In this document: positions 1-7,189 of the stretch, one piece after another
Position numbering within the stretch: position 1 is the stretch's first letter
Layout of the letters: each line of letters begins with the position of its first letter
Source of the DNA: an uncultured Actinomycetes bacterium
GTDB taxonomy: Bacteria > Actinomycetota > Actinomycetes > Mycobacteriales > Mycobacteriaceae
NCBI GenBank assembly: GCA_903911165.1
Contig: CAIWCQ010000073.1
Coordinates: forward strand, 1-12,855
Direction: 5' to 3'
DNA length: 12,855 nt
Translations under genes and position numbers: made by a program
The notes under the pieces: generated by a model
What the model was told of the DNA's origin: nothing
The model's database searches: none
The model's input: the letters and a program-made list of their open reading frames with translations, nothing else

Positions 1-1
1 C

Positions 2-961
2 GACAGCCCGCTCGCCGAGCGCCGGGCGGCGGCGCTGTCGCTGGACACCGCCCTGCTGGCCGAACTGCTGGGCCGGGTGGAGCTTCGGGACCTGCTCGAC
101 CCCGACGTCGTCGTCACGACTGATCAGCAGTTGCAACATCTGGCCGTCGACCGCAGGGCCCGGGACGCCGAGGCGGTGGCTGATCTGCTGCGACTGCTGG
201 GCCCGCTGACCGAGGACGAAATCAGCGCCCGCGCAACGACACCCGACGTCGGCGGATGGCTGGCCGAACTGCGCGCCACCAAGCGCGCCCTGACCGTCTC
301 CTACGCGGAGAAAACGTGGTGGGTTGCCGTCGAGGACATCGGCCGGCTGCGGGACGCAGTGGGGGTTGCCGTGCCGGTCGGGGTACCGGCGGATTTCACC
401 GAGTCGGTGGCCGACCCACTCGGAGAACTGCTGGGCCGCTTCGCCCGCACCCGGGCTCCGTTCACCACGGGTCAGGCGGCGAGTCGCTTCGGGCTCGGCC
501 TGCGGGTGGCCGCCGACGCCCTCGGCCGGCTGGCGCACGACTCCCGACTGGTTCGCGGCGAGTTCACCGACACCGCCGACGGAACCGGCGAACAATGGTG
601 TGACGCAGAGGTTTTACGTATCCTGCGGCGGCGTTCCCTGGCTGCGTTGCGCGCCCAGGTGGAGCCGGTCAGTACCGCCGCCTATGCGCGTTTCCTACCG
701 GCCTGGCAGCAAATCGGAAGCTCCGCGGGCCTCGGAGGCATCGACGGCCTCGCAGCTGTCATCGAGCAACTCGCGGGCGTGCCGGTACCCGCATCGGCGG
801 TCGAGCCACTGATCTTCGGCCCGCGAATCCGCGGCTATCAGCCGGCGATGCTCGACGAACTGCTTGCCACCGGGGAGATCGTCTGGTCGGGCGCCGGGTC
901 GATCTCGGGCAGTGACGGCTGGGTGGTGTTCCACACCGCCGACACCGCGCCGCTGACGTAG
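2..961 (+). CDS. lhr: ATP-dependent helicase Lhr, C-terminal region up to an in-frame stop (partial at 5' end)
   Basis: Lhr is a superfamily 2 DNA translocase/helicase of about 1,500 residues, linked to DNA repair in mycobacteria. The helicase core lies upstream of the window. Frame 2 is open from the first bases and reads SPLAERRAAALSLDTALLAE, typical of the start of the Lhr C-terminal domain, then a run of winged-helix-like sequence ending DGWVVFHTADTAPLT before TAG at 959-961. About 319 codons are visible. The GTG at 77 is internal, not a start. In intact homologues the protein continues for over 300 more residues, and that sequence is present downstream in the same frame, so this is a premature stop rather than the natural end. 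Known for the family: the C-terminal domain consists of tandem winged helices plus a beta-barrel and mediates oligomerisation. The break would remove its distal part. The identification is firm. Whether the stop is biological or a sequence error cannot be told from here. Confidence 0.85.
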   Translation, partial: DSPLAERRAAALSLDTALLAELLGRVELRDLLDPDVVVTTDQQLQHLAVDRRARDAEAVADLLRLLGPLTEDEISARATTPDVGGWLAELRATKRALTVSYAEKTWWVAVEDIGRLRDAVGVAVPVGVPADFTESVADPLGELLGRFARTRAPFTTGQAASRFGLGLRVAADALGRLAHDSRLVRGEFTDTADGTGEQWCDAEVLRILRRRSLAALRAQVEPVSTAAYARFLPAWQQIGSSAGLGGIDGLAAVIEQLAGVPVPASAVEPLIFGPRIRGYQPAMLDELLATGEIVWSGAGSISGSDGWVVFHTADTAPLT

Positions 962-1963
962 GCGGCGCCGACCGAACTCGATCTGAGTGACGCGCACCTG
1001 GCGATCCTTGACGTCCTCGGCCGCCCCGGTGAGTCGCGGGGCGCGTTCTTCTTTCGCCAGTTCGCCGAGAGCGGCCGAGACGACACGTTCACCCCGGCGC
1101 TGTGGGATCTGGTGTGGGGCGGTTGGCTCAGCGGCGATACGTTCGCGCCGGTGCGAGCCCTGCTGACCGGTGGCCGTAAACCGGGCACCCGCCGTTCCGC
1201 CGCTGCAGCGCACCGGCACCGGCGCGCTCCCCGCTTGAGCCGCTATTCGGTGGCCCACGCCCAGACCCGGCAGGTCGATTCGACCGTGGCCGGCCGTTGG
1301 TCGGCGCTGCCTGCCCACGAGCCCGCGTCCACCCTGCGGGCGCATTTCACCGCCGAACTGTTGATGAACCGATACGGGGTACTCACCAAGGCCGCGGTGG
1401 CCAACGAGAAGGTGCCGGGCGGATTCGCCATGCTGTACAAGGTCCTGACCACACTTGAGGAAGCCGGGCGGTGTCAGCGCGGTTACTTCGTTGAGTCCCT
1501 CGGCGGCGCCCAGTTCGCGGTCGCCGCCACGGTGGACCGGCTGCGCGGTTACGCCGACCCGGTCGACGCCGACCACCGGGCCTACGACGCCGTGGTGCTG
1601 GCCGCGGCCGATCCGGCCAATCCGTATGGGGCGGCACTGGGTTGGCCGGTCAGTGCCGGCGGGCACCGCCCGGGCCGAAAGGCCGGGGCGCTGGTCGCCC
1701 TGGTCGACGGCGAACTGGTCTGGTTCTCCGAACGCGGCGGCCGCTCACTGCTCAACTTCAGTCCGGATCGCGACGCGCAGCGGGCGGCCGCCGACGCACT
1801 GGCCGAACTGGTCCGCAGTGGCCGACTGAGCGGTCTGCTGGTGGAGAGACTGGACGGGATGCCGATCCTGGAGGCCACCACCGAGGCGCCACCGCGGGAC
1901 ACCGTCGAGGCACTACTCGACGCCGGTTTCGCCCGCACACCGAAGGGCCTGCGACTGAGATGA
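962..1963 (+). pseudogene. lhr: Detached C-terminal part of Lhr, in frame after the TAG
   Basis: These 333 codons continue the lhr frame directly after the TAG at 959-961 and contain no further stop until TGA at 1961-1963. They read as conserved Lhr tail: AAPTELDLSDAHLAILDVLG follows the stop, then RRAPRLSRYSVAHAQ, a winged-helix region with ELLMNRYGVLTKAAV and VPGGFAMLYKVL, the signature EEAGRCQRGYFVESLGGAQF, and a final beta-rich part ending RTPKGLRLR. Since both sides are intact, a single substitution is enough to explain the break (for example TTG or TAC to TAG). If ribosomes restart, the first in-frame GTG is at 1112, giving about 283 residues, but I see no strong ribosome-binding site in front of it. 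Without readthrough or restart this part is not made. The TGA overlaps the ATG of the next gene, so losing translation here could also lower expression of that gene. Confidence 0.8.
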
Positions 1964-2349
1964 GTCGTGCCACACTGCCCGGACTGTTCTGGTTCGCCCT
2001 GGCGTGCTGGGCCGCCACCATGCTGTGGCTGTCGTCGCTCACCGCGCAGGAACTTCCCGACACGGCCTTCCTCGCCTGGGACAAGATCAACCATTTTCTG
2101 GCCTACGCCGTCGGCGGCTGGTTGGCCGCCGGCGCGCTTCGGTTATCGCGGCCCTCGATGCCAGTGGCCACCCGGATCATCGGAGCCATCGTCATCATTG
2201 CGATCTTCGGGGTCATCGATGAGGGACTGCAGACATTCACCCCCGGCCGCACCGGCGGCAGTCTCGGCGACTGGGGAGCCGACGTCCTCGGAGCCGCCGC
2301 CGGCGCCCTGGCAAGTACCTTGACCCGCCGGCACCCGATGGGTCGGTAG
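1960..2349 (+). CDS. VanZ-like small membrane protein
   Basis: Predicted 129-residue integral membrane protein of the VanZ-like family. Hydrophobic stretches occur near residues 6-28, 44-62, 71-87 and 104-121, so about four membrane segments are likely. The family signatures are visible: [10 protein letters not shown] at 41-50, [11 protein letters not shown] at 87-97, and a downstream [13 protein letters not shown]. The original VanZ contributes to teicoplanin resistance, but most relatives, including mycobacterial ones, have no assigned role, and I do not infer antibiotic resistance. The ATG at 1960 overlaps the lhr stop (ATGA), which indicates translational coupling. An upstream extension of the same frame to 1642 runs inside lhr and is rejected. 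nei2 follows after 5 bases, so the gene sits in the middle of a DNA-repair operon, a placement its sequence does not explain. Confidence 0.85.
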   Translation: MSRATLPGLFWFALACWAATMLWLSSLTAQELPDTAFLAWDKINHFLAYAVGGWLAAGALRLSRPSMPVATRIIGAIVIIAIFGVIDEGLQTFTPGRTGGSLGDWGADVLGAAAGALASTLTRRHPMGR

Positions 2350-2354
2350 CGCCA

Positions 2355-3119
2355 ATGCCTGAGGGTGACACTGTCTTTCGAACCGCCGCGTTGCTGCGCG
2401 AGGCGTTGGTCGGTAAGACCCTTACCGGCTGCGATGTCCGAGTGCCCCGATATGCGACCGTCGATCTCAGTGGACACCTGGTGGACGAGGTGCTCAGCCG
2501 CGGCAAGCACCTGTTCATCCGAGTCGGCCCGGCAAGTATCCACTCGCATCTGAAGATGGACGGCAGTTGGCGGATCTCGCCACGCGGCGTCCCCGCTCAC
2601 AAGATCCGGATCCTGTTGCGGGCGCCCGACGTGACCGCCGCCGGAATCGACCTCGGCGTGCTGGAGATCCTCGACCGCGACCATGATCAGGACGCCGTCG
2701 CGCACCTGGGGCCGGACTTGCTGGGCGAGGATTGGGATCCGCACGTGGCGGCAGCGAACCTGGTCGCCGACCCGGATCGCGGACTCGCGGCCGCACTGCT
2801 CGATCAACGCATCCTGGCCGGGGTCGGAAATGTCTACGCCAACGAATTGTGTTTCATCTTCGGCCGACGTCCGCTCAGCACGGTCGCAACCCTGTCCGAC
2901 CCGTTACGGGTGGCGATCCGCGCCCGGGAGATGCTGTGGGCCAATCGTTTACGGCGAGACCGGACCACCACCGGCAACAGCCGATCCGGACAACAGCTGT
3001 GGGTCTACGGACGCGCCGGGCAACCGTGTCGACGGTGCGGCACCCGCGTCGCCCGCGCCGAGCCGGTCGGCGGGAGCCAAGACCGAATCAGCTACTGGTG
3101 TCCGCACTGCCAGCGCTAA
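2355..3119 (+). CDS. nei2: Fpg/Nei-family DNA glycosylase/AP lyase (endonuclease VIII, Nei2 type)
   Basis: Base-excision-repair glycosylase that removes oxidised bases and cleaves abasic sites. The 254-residue length matches the mycobacterial Nei2 group. After Met removal the protein begins [10 protein letters not shown]: Pro2 is the Schiff-base nucleophile and Glu3 the catalytic acid. Lys51 in SRGKHLF is the conserved beta-turn lysine. A strand motif [10 protein letters not shown] lies at 63-72. The helix-two-turn-helix DNA-binding region is around 146-170 ([15 protein letters not shown]). A complete C-terminal zinc finger uses Cys225, Cys228, Cys249 and Cys252, with Arg244 just before the last pair, as expected for the phosphate-contacting residue. 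The ATG start is fixed by the need for Pro2. It lies 5 bases after the vanZ-like stop, downstream of lhr, and this lhr-nei order is the one I remember from M. tuberculosis (Rv3296-Rv3297). All key residues are present, so the enzyme should be active. Confidence 0.93.
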   Translation: MPEGDTVFRTAALLREALVGKTLTGCDVRVPRYATVDLSGHLVDEVLSRGKHLFIRVGPASIHSHLKMDGSWRISPRGVPAHKIRILLRAPDVTAAGIDLGVLEILDRDHDQDAVAHLGPDLLGEDWDPHVAAANLVADPDRGLAAALLDQRILAGVGNVYANELCFIFGRRPLSTVATLSDPLRVAIRAREMLWANRLRRDRTTTGNSRSGQQLWVYGRAGQPCRRCGTRVARAEPVGGSQDRISYWCPHCQR

Positions 3120-3193
3120 CCATCGCCTCGGCCACGGCGGCTTGCAGGCCGGATCGAAGCTCGTGTTCGGCCAAGGCCGCTACCAGGCCTCGG

Positions 3194-3242
3194 CGGCGGC
3201 GCCGCTAGGGGATGAAGGCCCTAAGCCGCGCCGGCGCCGCCG
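3194..3242. terminator. Nested inverted repeat, possible two-way terminator
   Basis: A 10-bp perfect stem (CGGCGGCGCC at 3194-3203 with GGCGCCGCCG at 3233-3242) encloses a second stem TAGGG/CCCTA (3206-3210 with 3219-3223, loop 8). It lies between the convergent genes nei2 and the hydrolase and covers the hydrolase stop codon. There is no T-tract on either side, so a classical intrinsic terminator is not shown. Position and stem strength are the only support. The remaining bases, 3120-3193, hold nothing I can assign. Confidence 0.4.
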
Positions 3243-4063
3243 ACCCGTTCGCGCAGGAACGGTATGACCTGTTCGGCCACCTCGTCGGTGCCCTCCAGCC
3301 AGCACCAGTGGCCGAGACCGCGCAGGATGCGGATGTCGGCGCGCGGGAACGCCGAAACCTGCCGGTGGGCCATCTCGGCCGGGATGTAGGAGTCGGCGTC
3401 ACCGAAGACGATGAGGGCGTCGTGATCGTGCTGACGCAGCCTGGCCGCCAGTTGCTCCATGTCCCCGGCTCGGGTGGCCCGGTATAGCCGCAGCACCGCC
3501 CGCTGGGTCTTCTCCGGCATCAGGTGCGCGACGATGGTGTCGACCCACTGCGCGGACAGACCGGGGTTCTCCCGCGCCAGCATGGCGGTGGCAGGTGCGG
3601 GTGTGATGGCGCGCATGGACAACCCGCCCAGAACCGGAGTGCGCCAGATCCGGGCCATCCGGTGCCATCGGTAATCCAGGAGCACGCCGGTGTTGAGAAA
3701 CGTAACGCTGCCAACGCGATCGGGGTGATCAGCCGCCCACGCCGCCGCGAACGGACCACCGAAGTCGTGCGCGACAAGGTGTACGCGTTCGATACCCAGT
3801 TGCCCGATCACCCCGTCGAGGAACCGCGCGTAGCTGTAGATCGTGTAGTCATGGTCCGCGCGCGCATCGGCGGCACCGAAGCCCGGCAGGTCCGGCGCCA
3901 CCACAGTGGCGAAGGGCGCTACCCGGGTCATCAGCGGCATCCAGTCCGAGCCGGAATCCGGGTTACCGTGAACGAATACCACCGCCTCGCCGGGCCGGCC
4001 GGATCCGCCCACCAGGACCGAGGTGGTGATGCCCTCGACGGTGAGCCGCCGGGTTTCGATCAT
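3221..4063 (-). CDS. Alpha/beta hydrolase with Asp nucleophile (epoxide hydrolase / dehalogenase-like)
   Basis: 280-residue alpha/beta-hydrolase-fold protein, probably cytoplasmic since no signal peptide is visible. The oxyanion motif HGNPDSGSDW is at 32-41. The nucleophile elbow HLVAHDFGGP places Asp at position 100, not Ser. A second acid is Asp222 or Asp224 in FGDADSYIP, and the catalytic His is 252 in LGHWCWLE. An Asp nucleophile is characteristic of epoxide hydrolases and haloalkane dehalogenases. The residue after it is Phe, where dehalogenases usually have Trp, so an epoxide-hydrolase-like reaction fits better, but the substrate is unknown. The cap domain is roughly residues 125-210. 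The ATG at 4063 overlaps the stop of the upstream pseudouridine synthase (ATGA), so it is the last gene of the glpD2 operon and translationally coupled. The similarity is to the broad family, not to one named gene. Confidence 0.88.
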   Translation of the reverse strand: MIETRRLTVEGITTSVLVGGSGRPGEAVVFVHGNPDSGSDWMPLMTRVAPFATVVAPDLPGFGAADARADHDYTIYSYARFLDGVIGQLGIERVHLVAHDFGGPFAAAWAADHPDRVGSVTFLNTGVLLDYRWHRMARIWRTPVLGGLSMRAITPAPATAMLARENPGLSAQWVDTIVAHLMPEKTQRAVLRLYRATRAGDMEQLAARLRQHDHDALIVFGDADSYIPAEMAHRQVSAFPRADIRILRGLGHWCWLEGTDEVAEQVIPFLRERVGGAGAA

Positions 4064-4905
4064 GAGCGCGAGCTTACGAAGCAGCGCCGATCACCGGTCA
4101 GCGGGTCGGAAAATTCGAGGCGGTGTGCGATCAGGCGCAGGGGTGCGGTGAAGTCCCCGGGCTCGACGTCGATGACGTTTGGGTAAAGCGGATCATTGTC
4201 GATCGGCAGCCCGATCGCAGCCATGTGCAACCGCAGCTGATGAGTCCGACCGGTCCGCGGAATCAGTCGGTAGCGACCAGCGCCCAACGGCTCGATGCGC
4301 GTCTCGGCATTCGGCTCACCCGGCTCGATGCGCGCCTGCAGAGTGCCGCGCTGCTTGACGATTCTGTTCGAGATCACTTGTGGCGCAGCCAAACCCGGCT
4401 GGACCGATGACACCGCCAGATACGTTTTCATCACCTCACCGCGGGCGAACATGCTCTGATAGGCACCACGCACCTCGCGGCGGGCGGTGAACAACAGCAC
4501 GCCCGCGGTAAGCCGGTCCAGTCGATGTGCCGGGCTGAGTTCGGCCAGCCCCAGATCGCGGCGCAGCCGGACCAGCGCGGTCTGCGCGACGTGGCTGCCG
4601 CGCGGCATGGTGGCCAGGAAGTGCGGCTTGTCCACCGCGACGATGTTGTCGTCGCGGTAGAGCACCGGCATCGGATACGGCACCGGAACCTCATCGGGCA
4701 GATCCCGGTAGAGATACACGTGGGCACCTGCCGTCATCTCGGTGTCCGCGCTGAGTGCCGTGCCATCCGCGTCGAACACGTCACCGGCGAGCACCTTGTC
4801 CCTGGCCGGCGGGCCGAATCGCCGGCCAAGCTCGTCGGCGACGTTACCGCCCTGCAGGCGCAGTCGCGCCGGCCCAAGTCCGTTGCGCACCGGTAGGGGC
4901 GTCAA
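4060..4905 (-). CDS. RluA-family RNA pseudouridine synthase
   Basis: Isomerises uridine to pseudouridine in RNA, probably rRNA or tRNA; the target is not known. The 281-residue reading has an N-terminal S4-like segment (about 12-68), then the synthase domain opening with VLYRDDNIVAVDKPHFLATM, the catalytic motif SPAHRLDRLTAGVLLF with Asp130, and a C-terminal RLIPRTGRTHQLRLHMAAIG typical of the RluA group. It matches my memory of Rv3300c, next to glpD2 in M. tuberculosis. The start is uncertain: a TTG at 4905 overlaps the glpD2 stop (TTGA), and a GTG at 4890 lies five codons further in. I prefer TTG because the overlap fits coupled translation and family members often carry a few residues before the RNGL motif. 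It sits between glpD2 and the hydrolase with 4-base overlaps on both sides, so all three genes probably share one transcript. Confidence 0.9.
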   Translation of the reverse strand: MTPLPVRNGLGPARLRLQGGNVADELGRRFGPPARDKVLAGDVFDADGTALSADTEMTAGAHVYLYRDLPDEVPVPYPMPVLYRDDNIVAVDKPHFLATMPRGSHVAQTALVRLRRDLGLAELSPAHRLDRLTAGVLLFTARREVRGAYQSMFARGEVMKTYLAVSSVQPGLAAPQVISNRIVKQRGTLQARIEPGEPNAETRIEPLGAGRYRLIPRTGRTHQLRLHMAAIGLPIDNDPLYPNVIDVEPGDFTAPLRLIAHRLEFSDPLTGDRRCFVSSRS

Positions 4906-6611
4906 TTCAGCGGAACCGGCTCGAGGATCTCCGACCGGGCCTCCGGCGCGGCCACTCGCAACGCATCGGCCGAGGCGTCATCGGGCTGAGTCTGGGAGAG
5001 CACCTCGGCTTCGACCCGGGCGATGTAGGTTGCCACCTCACGGTCCACATCCGCCGGTCCCCAGCCCAGGATCGGTGCGACGATCTCGGCGACCTCACGG
5101 GCACAGTCCACTCCGCGGTGCGGGTATTCGATCGAGATCCGCATCCGGCGGGCCAGGATGTCCTCGAGGTGAAGCGCACCCTCGGCGGCGGCCGCGTAGG
5201 CCGCCTCCACTCGTAGATAGACCGGAGCCTCGGCGATCGGCTCGAGCAAATCGGGCCGGTCCGCCGCAACGGCGAGCACGTCGGTGATCAGGGAGCCGTA
5301 CCGATCCAGCAGGTGGCGCACCCGGTAGGGGTGCAGGCCGTACTCCGCGCCCACCTGCTCGGTCTGATTGACCAGGGCGAAGTAGCCGTCAGCACCCACC
5401 AGTGGGACTTTCTCGGTGATCGAGGGCGCCACCCGCGACGGCACGAACTCGGCCGCCGCGTCGACGGCGTCAGCGCCCATCACCCGGTAGGTGGTGTATT
5501 TGCCGCCCGCGATGGCGACTAGGCCCGGCGTCGGCGAAGCGACCGCGTGCTCGCGGGACAGCTTCGAGGTCTCCTCACTCTCGCCGGCCAGCAGCGGCCG
5601 CAGTCCGGCGTACACCCCATCGATGTCGTCGTGGGTCAGTGGCGTGGCCAGTGCAGCGTTGACGTGTTCGAGGATGTAGTCGATGTCGGCCTTGGTGGCG
5701 GCCGGATGCGCGAGATCAAGATTCCAGTCGGTGTCGGTAGTCCCGATGATCCAGTGGGTGCCCCACGGAATGACGAACAGCACCGACTTCTCGGTGCGCA
5801 GGATGATCGCCACCTCGCTGACGATCCGGTCGCGCGGCACGACGATGTGCACCCCCTTGGAGGCCCGCACCCGGAACCGGCCGCGCTGGCGGGACAGCGC
5901 CTGTATTTCGTCGGTCCACACCCCGGTGGCGTTGATGACCACATGCCCGCGGACCTCGGCCACCGCGCCGTCCTCGGAGTCGCGAACCGCGACCCCGACC
6001 ACCCGATCGCCCTCGGTGAGCAGCGAAACCACCTGGGTCGAGGTGCGCACCACCGCGCCGTAGTGCGCCGCTGTGCGGGCGACCATCATGGTGTGCCGAG
6101 CGTCGTCGACCACTGTGTCGTAGTAGCGGATGCCGCCGATCAGCGAGCCGCGTTTGAGTCCGGGCGCGAGCCGCAGCGCGCCAGCCCTGGTCAGGTGCCG
6201 CTGGGCCGGAACGGATTTCGAGCCACCAAGCTGGTCGTAGAGGAAGATGCCGGCGGCGACATAGGGCCGTTCCCAGACCCGGTTGGTCAGTGGGAAGAGG
6301 AAAGGCAGCGGCTTGACCAGATGCGGCGCGAGCGTGGTCAGTGAGAGTTCGCGCTCGTGCAGCGCCTCGCGAACCAGACCGAACTCCAGTTGCTCGAGGT
6401 AGCGCAGACCGCCGTGGAACATCTTCGAACTGCGACTGGAGGTGCCGGAGGCGAAGTCGCGTGCTTCGACCAGCGCCACCCGCAGGCCGCGGGTGGCGGC
6501 ATCCAGGGCGGCGCCGACACCCACCACGCCGCCGCCGATCACCACGACGTCGAACTGTTCGGTGCGCAACCGCTCCCAGGCCTGAGCCCGTTGAGAAGGT
6601 CCAAGATCCAT
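4902..6611 (-). CDS. glpD2: Aerobic glycerol-3-phosphate dehydrogenase GlpD2
   Basis: FAD enzyme that oxidises glycerol 3-phosphate to dihydroxyacetone phosphate and passes electrons to the quinone pool at the inner face of the membrane. The 569-residue protein has the N-terminal FAD-binding motif FDVVVIGGGVVGVGAALDAA (20-39), a conserved acidic Glu49, the family signature SSKMFHGGLRYLEQ (61-74), later NATGVWTDEIQ, the GTTDTDWN segment and GGKYTTYRVMGADAVD, followed by a C-terminal helical domain ending EILEPVPLN. It closely resembles M. tuberculosis GlpD2 (Rv3302c) as I remember it. The reading frame extends to a TTG at 6650, but I choose ATG 6611 because a -10 hexamer lies 7 bases before it and homologues show LGPxQRAxAW close to the start. 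First gene of a three-gene operon; divergent from the gene at 6710. Confidence 0.95.
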   Translation of the reverse strand: MDLGPSQRAQAWERLRTEQFDVVVIGGGVVGVGAALDAATRGLRVALVEARDFASGTSSRSSKMFHGGLRYLEQLEFGLVREALHERELSLTTLAPHLVKPLPFLFPLTNRVWERPYVAAGIFLYDQLGGSKSVPAQRHLTRAGALRLAPGLKRGSLIGGIRYYDTVVDDARHTMMVARTAAHYGAVVRTSTQVVSLLTEGDRVVGVAVRDSEDGAVAEVRGHVVINATGVWTDEIQALSRQRGRFRVRASKGVHIVVPRDRIVSEVAIILRTEKSVLFVIPWGTHWIIGTTDTDWNLDLAHPAATKADIDYILEHVNAALATPLTHDDIDGVYAGLRPLLAGESEETSKLSREHAVASPTPGLVAIAGGKYTTYRVMGADAVDAAAEFVPSRVAPSITEKVPLVGADGYFALVNQTEQVGAEYGLHPYRVRHLLDRYGSLITDVLAVAADRPDLLEPIAEAPVYLRVEAAYAAAAEGALHLEDILARRMRISIEYPHRGVDCAREVAEIVAPILGWGPADVDREVATYIARVEAEVLSQTQPDDASADALRVAAPEARSEILEPVPLN

Positions 6612-6618
6612 GCCCCCA

Positions 6619-6624
6619 AGGCTA
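6619..6624 (-). promoter_or_regulatory. -10 hexamer of glpD2 operon (leaderless)
   Basis: TAGCCT on the - strand fits the mycobacterial SigA pattern TANNNT and ends 7 bases before the glpD2 ATG at 6611. Transcription would therefore start at or within a base of the start codon, giving a leaderless mRNA. No clear -35 box or Shine-Dalgarno is seen, which is consistent. This supports ATG 6611 over the longer TTG start. The 98-bp divergent gap 6612-6709 holds this promoter and the one for 6710; I recognise no regulator operator in it. Confidence 0.6.
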
Positions 6625-6697
6625 GCCGAGGGGCACCCAACCCCCGCCAATGATCACGATCCGCGGCGCCACCCGCCCGATCCCACCGCCGAAGCCT

Positions 6698-6703
6698 TAC
6701 TCT
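6698..6703 (+). promoter_or_regulatory. -10 hexamer of cyclotransferase-fold gene (leaderless)
   Basis: TACTCT fits TANNNT and lies exactly 6 bases before GTG 6710, the spacing that puts the transcription start on the G of GTG. There is no Shine-Dalgarno before this GTG, in line with a leaderless transcript. It also argues against the upstream ATG at 6650 in the same frame. Confidence 0.6.
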
Positions 6704-6709
6704 TTCCCC

Positions 6710-7189
6710 GTGCCGATTTACGCCGCCTACGGATCTAACATGGATCCGGAGCAGATGCTGCAGCGGGCACCGCACTCCCCGATGGCCGGCACCGGTTGGC
6801 TGCACGGCTGGCGGCTGACCTTCGGCGGGGAAGATATCGGCTGGGAGGGCGCGTTGGCCACCCTGGTCGAGGACGAGACGTCCAGCGTCTTCGTCGTGCT
6901 CTACGACGTGACCGCCGCCGATGAGGACAACTTGGACCGGTGGGAAGGCTCGGAATTGGGCCTGCACAGCAAGATCCGCTGCCGGATCGACCGCGAATCC
7001 TCCGACACCTCAACCGATCCCGTGCTGGCCTGGCTGTATGTGATCGATGCTTGGGAGGGCGGCTTGCCCTCTGCTCGCTACCTCGGCGTGATGGCCGACG
7101 CCGCGGAGGTGGCCGGCGCCCCGGCGGATTACGTTCATCACATCCGCACCCGCCCGGCCCGAAATATCGGACCGGGTCCGGGGTCCTAG
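6710..7189 (+). CDS. Gamma-glutamylcyclotransferase-fold protein (Rv3304-like)
   Basis: 159-residue cytoplasmic protein of the gamma-glutamylcyclotransferase (GGCT/AIG2-like) fold. The substrate-binding loop [12 protein letters not shown] is at 4-15, and the Glu expected to act as general base is Glu79 in LDRWEGSE. Both are intact, so an enzyme acting on gamma-glutamyl-amine or gamma-glutamyl-amino-acid substrates, releasing 5-oxoproline, is plausible. The true substrate is unknown. Length and sequence agree with my memory of Rv3304. I start at GTG 6710, not ATG 6650: the extra 20 residues are proline-rich and unlike the family, [10 protein letters not shown] is the natural first beta-strand, and a well-spaced -10 hexamer sits directly upstream. 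It is divergent from glpD2. Its TAG stop shares the four bases CTAG with the stop of convergent galE. A small hairpin (CGGAC, loop CGG, GTCCG) at 7168-7180 lies in its last codons and might help stop transcription. Confidence 0.87.
   Translation: MPIYAAYGSNMDPEQMLQRAPHSPMAGTGWLHGWRLTFGGEDIGWEGALATLVEDETSSVFVVLYDVTAADEDNLDRWEGSELGLHSKIRCRIDRESSDTSTDPVLAWLYVIDAWEGGLPSARYLGVMADAAEVAGAPADYVHHIRTRPARNIGPGPGS

Noticed and set aside
695..1666. Long - strand open frame of 323 codons antisense to lhr
   Set aside because: It runs straight through the lhr TAG region opposite a recognised conserved gene, its translation resembles no family, and high GC produces long antisense frames. lhr is the true coding strand.
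1960..2349. VanZ-like gene as an antibiotic resistance gene
   Set aside because: Only the membrane-family signature supports it. There are no other van genes nearby and the context is DNA repair.
3088..3204. Short - strand frame between stops with a helix-like stretch ([20 protein letters not shown])
   Set aside because: It looks somewhat protein-like and could be the remnant of a lost gene, but it has only 38 codons, no clear start or ribosome site, and overlaps the nei2 3' end antisense. Not enough to call.
6612..6650. Longer TTG start for glpD2 at 6650
   Set aside because: The extra 13 residues would need transcription from beyond the strong -10 hexamer at 6619-6624, which places the 5' end at ATG 6611.
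6652..6661. GATC-AC-GATC inverted repeat in the glpD2 divergent gap, considered as an operator
   Set aside because: The arms are only 4 bp and each is self-palindromic. It fits no regulator site I recognise and is likely to occur by chance.
6650..6709. ATG 6650 as start of the cyclotransferase-fold gene
   Set aside because: The added 20 residues are proline-rich and not typical of the family, and the TACTCT hexamer at 6698-6703 would lie inside the coding region.
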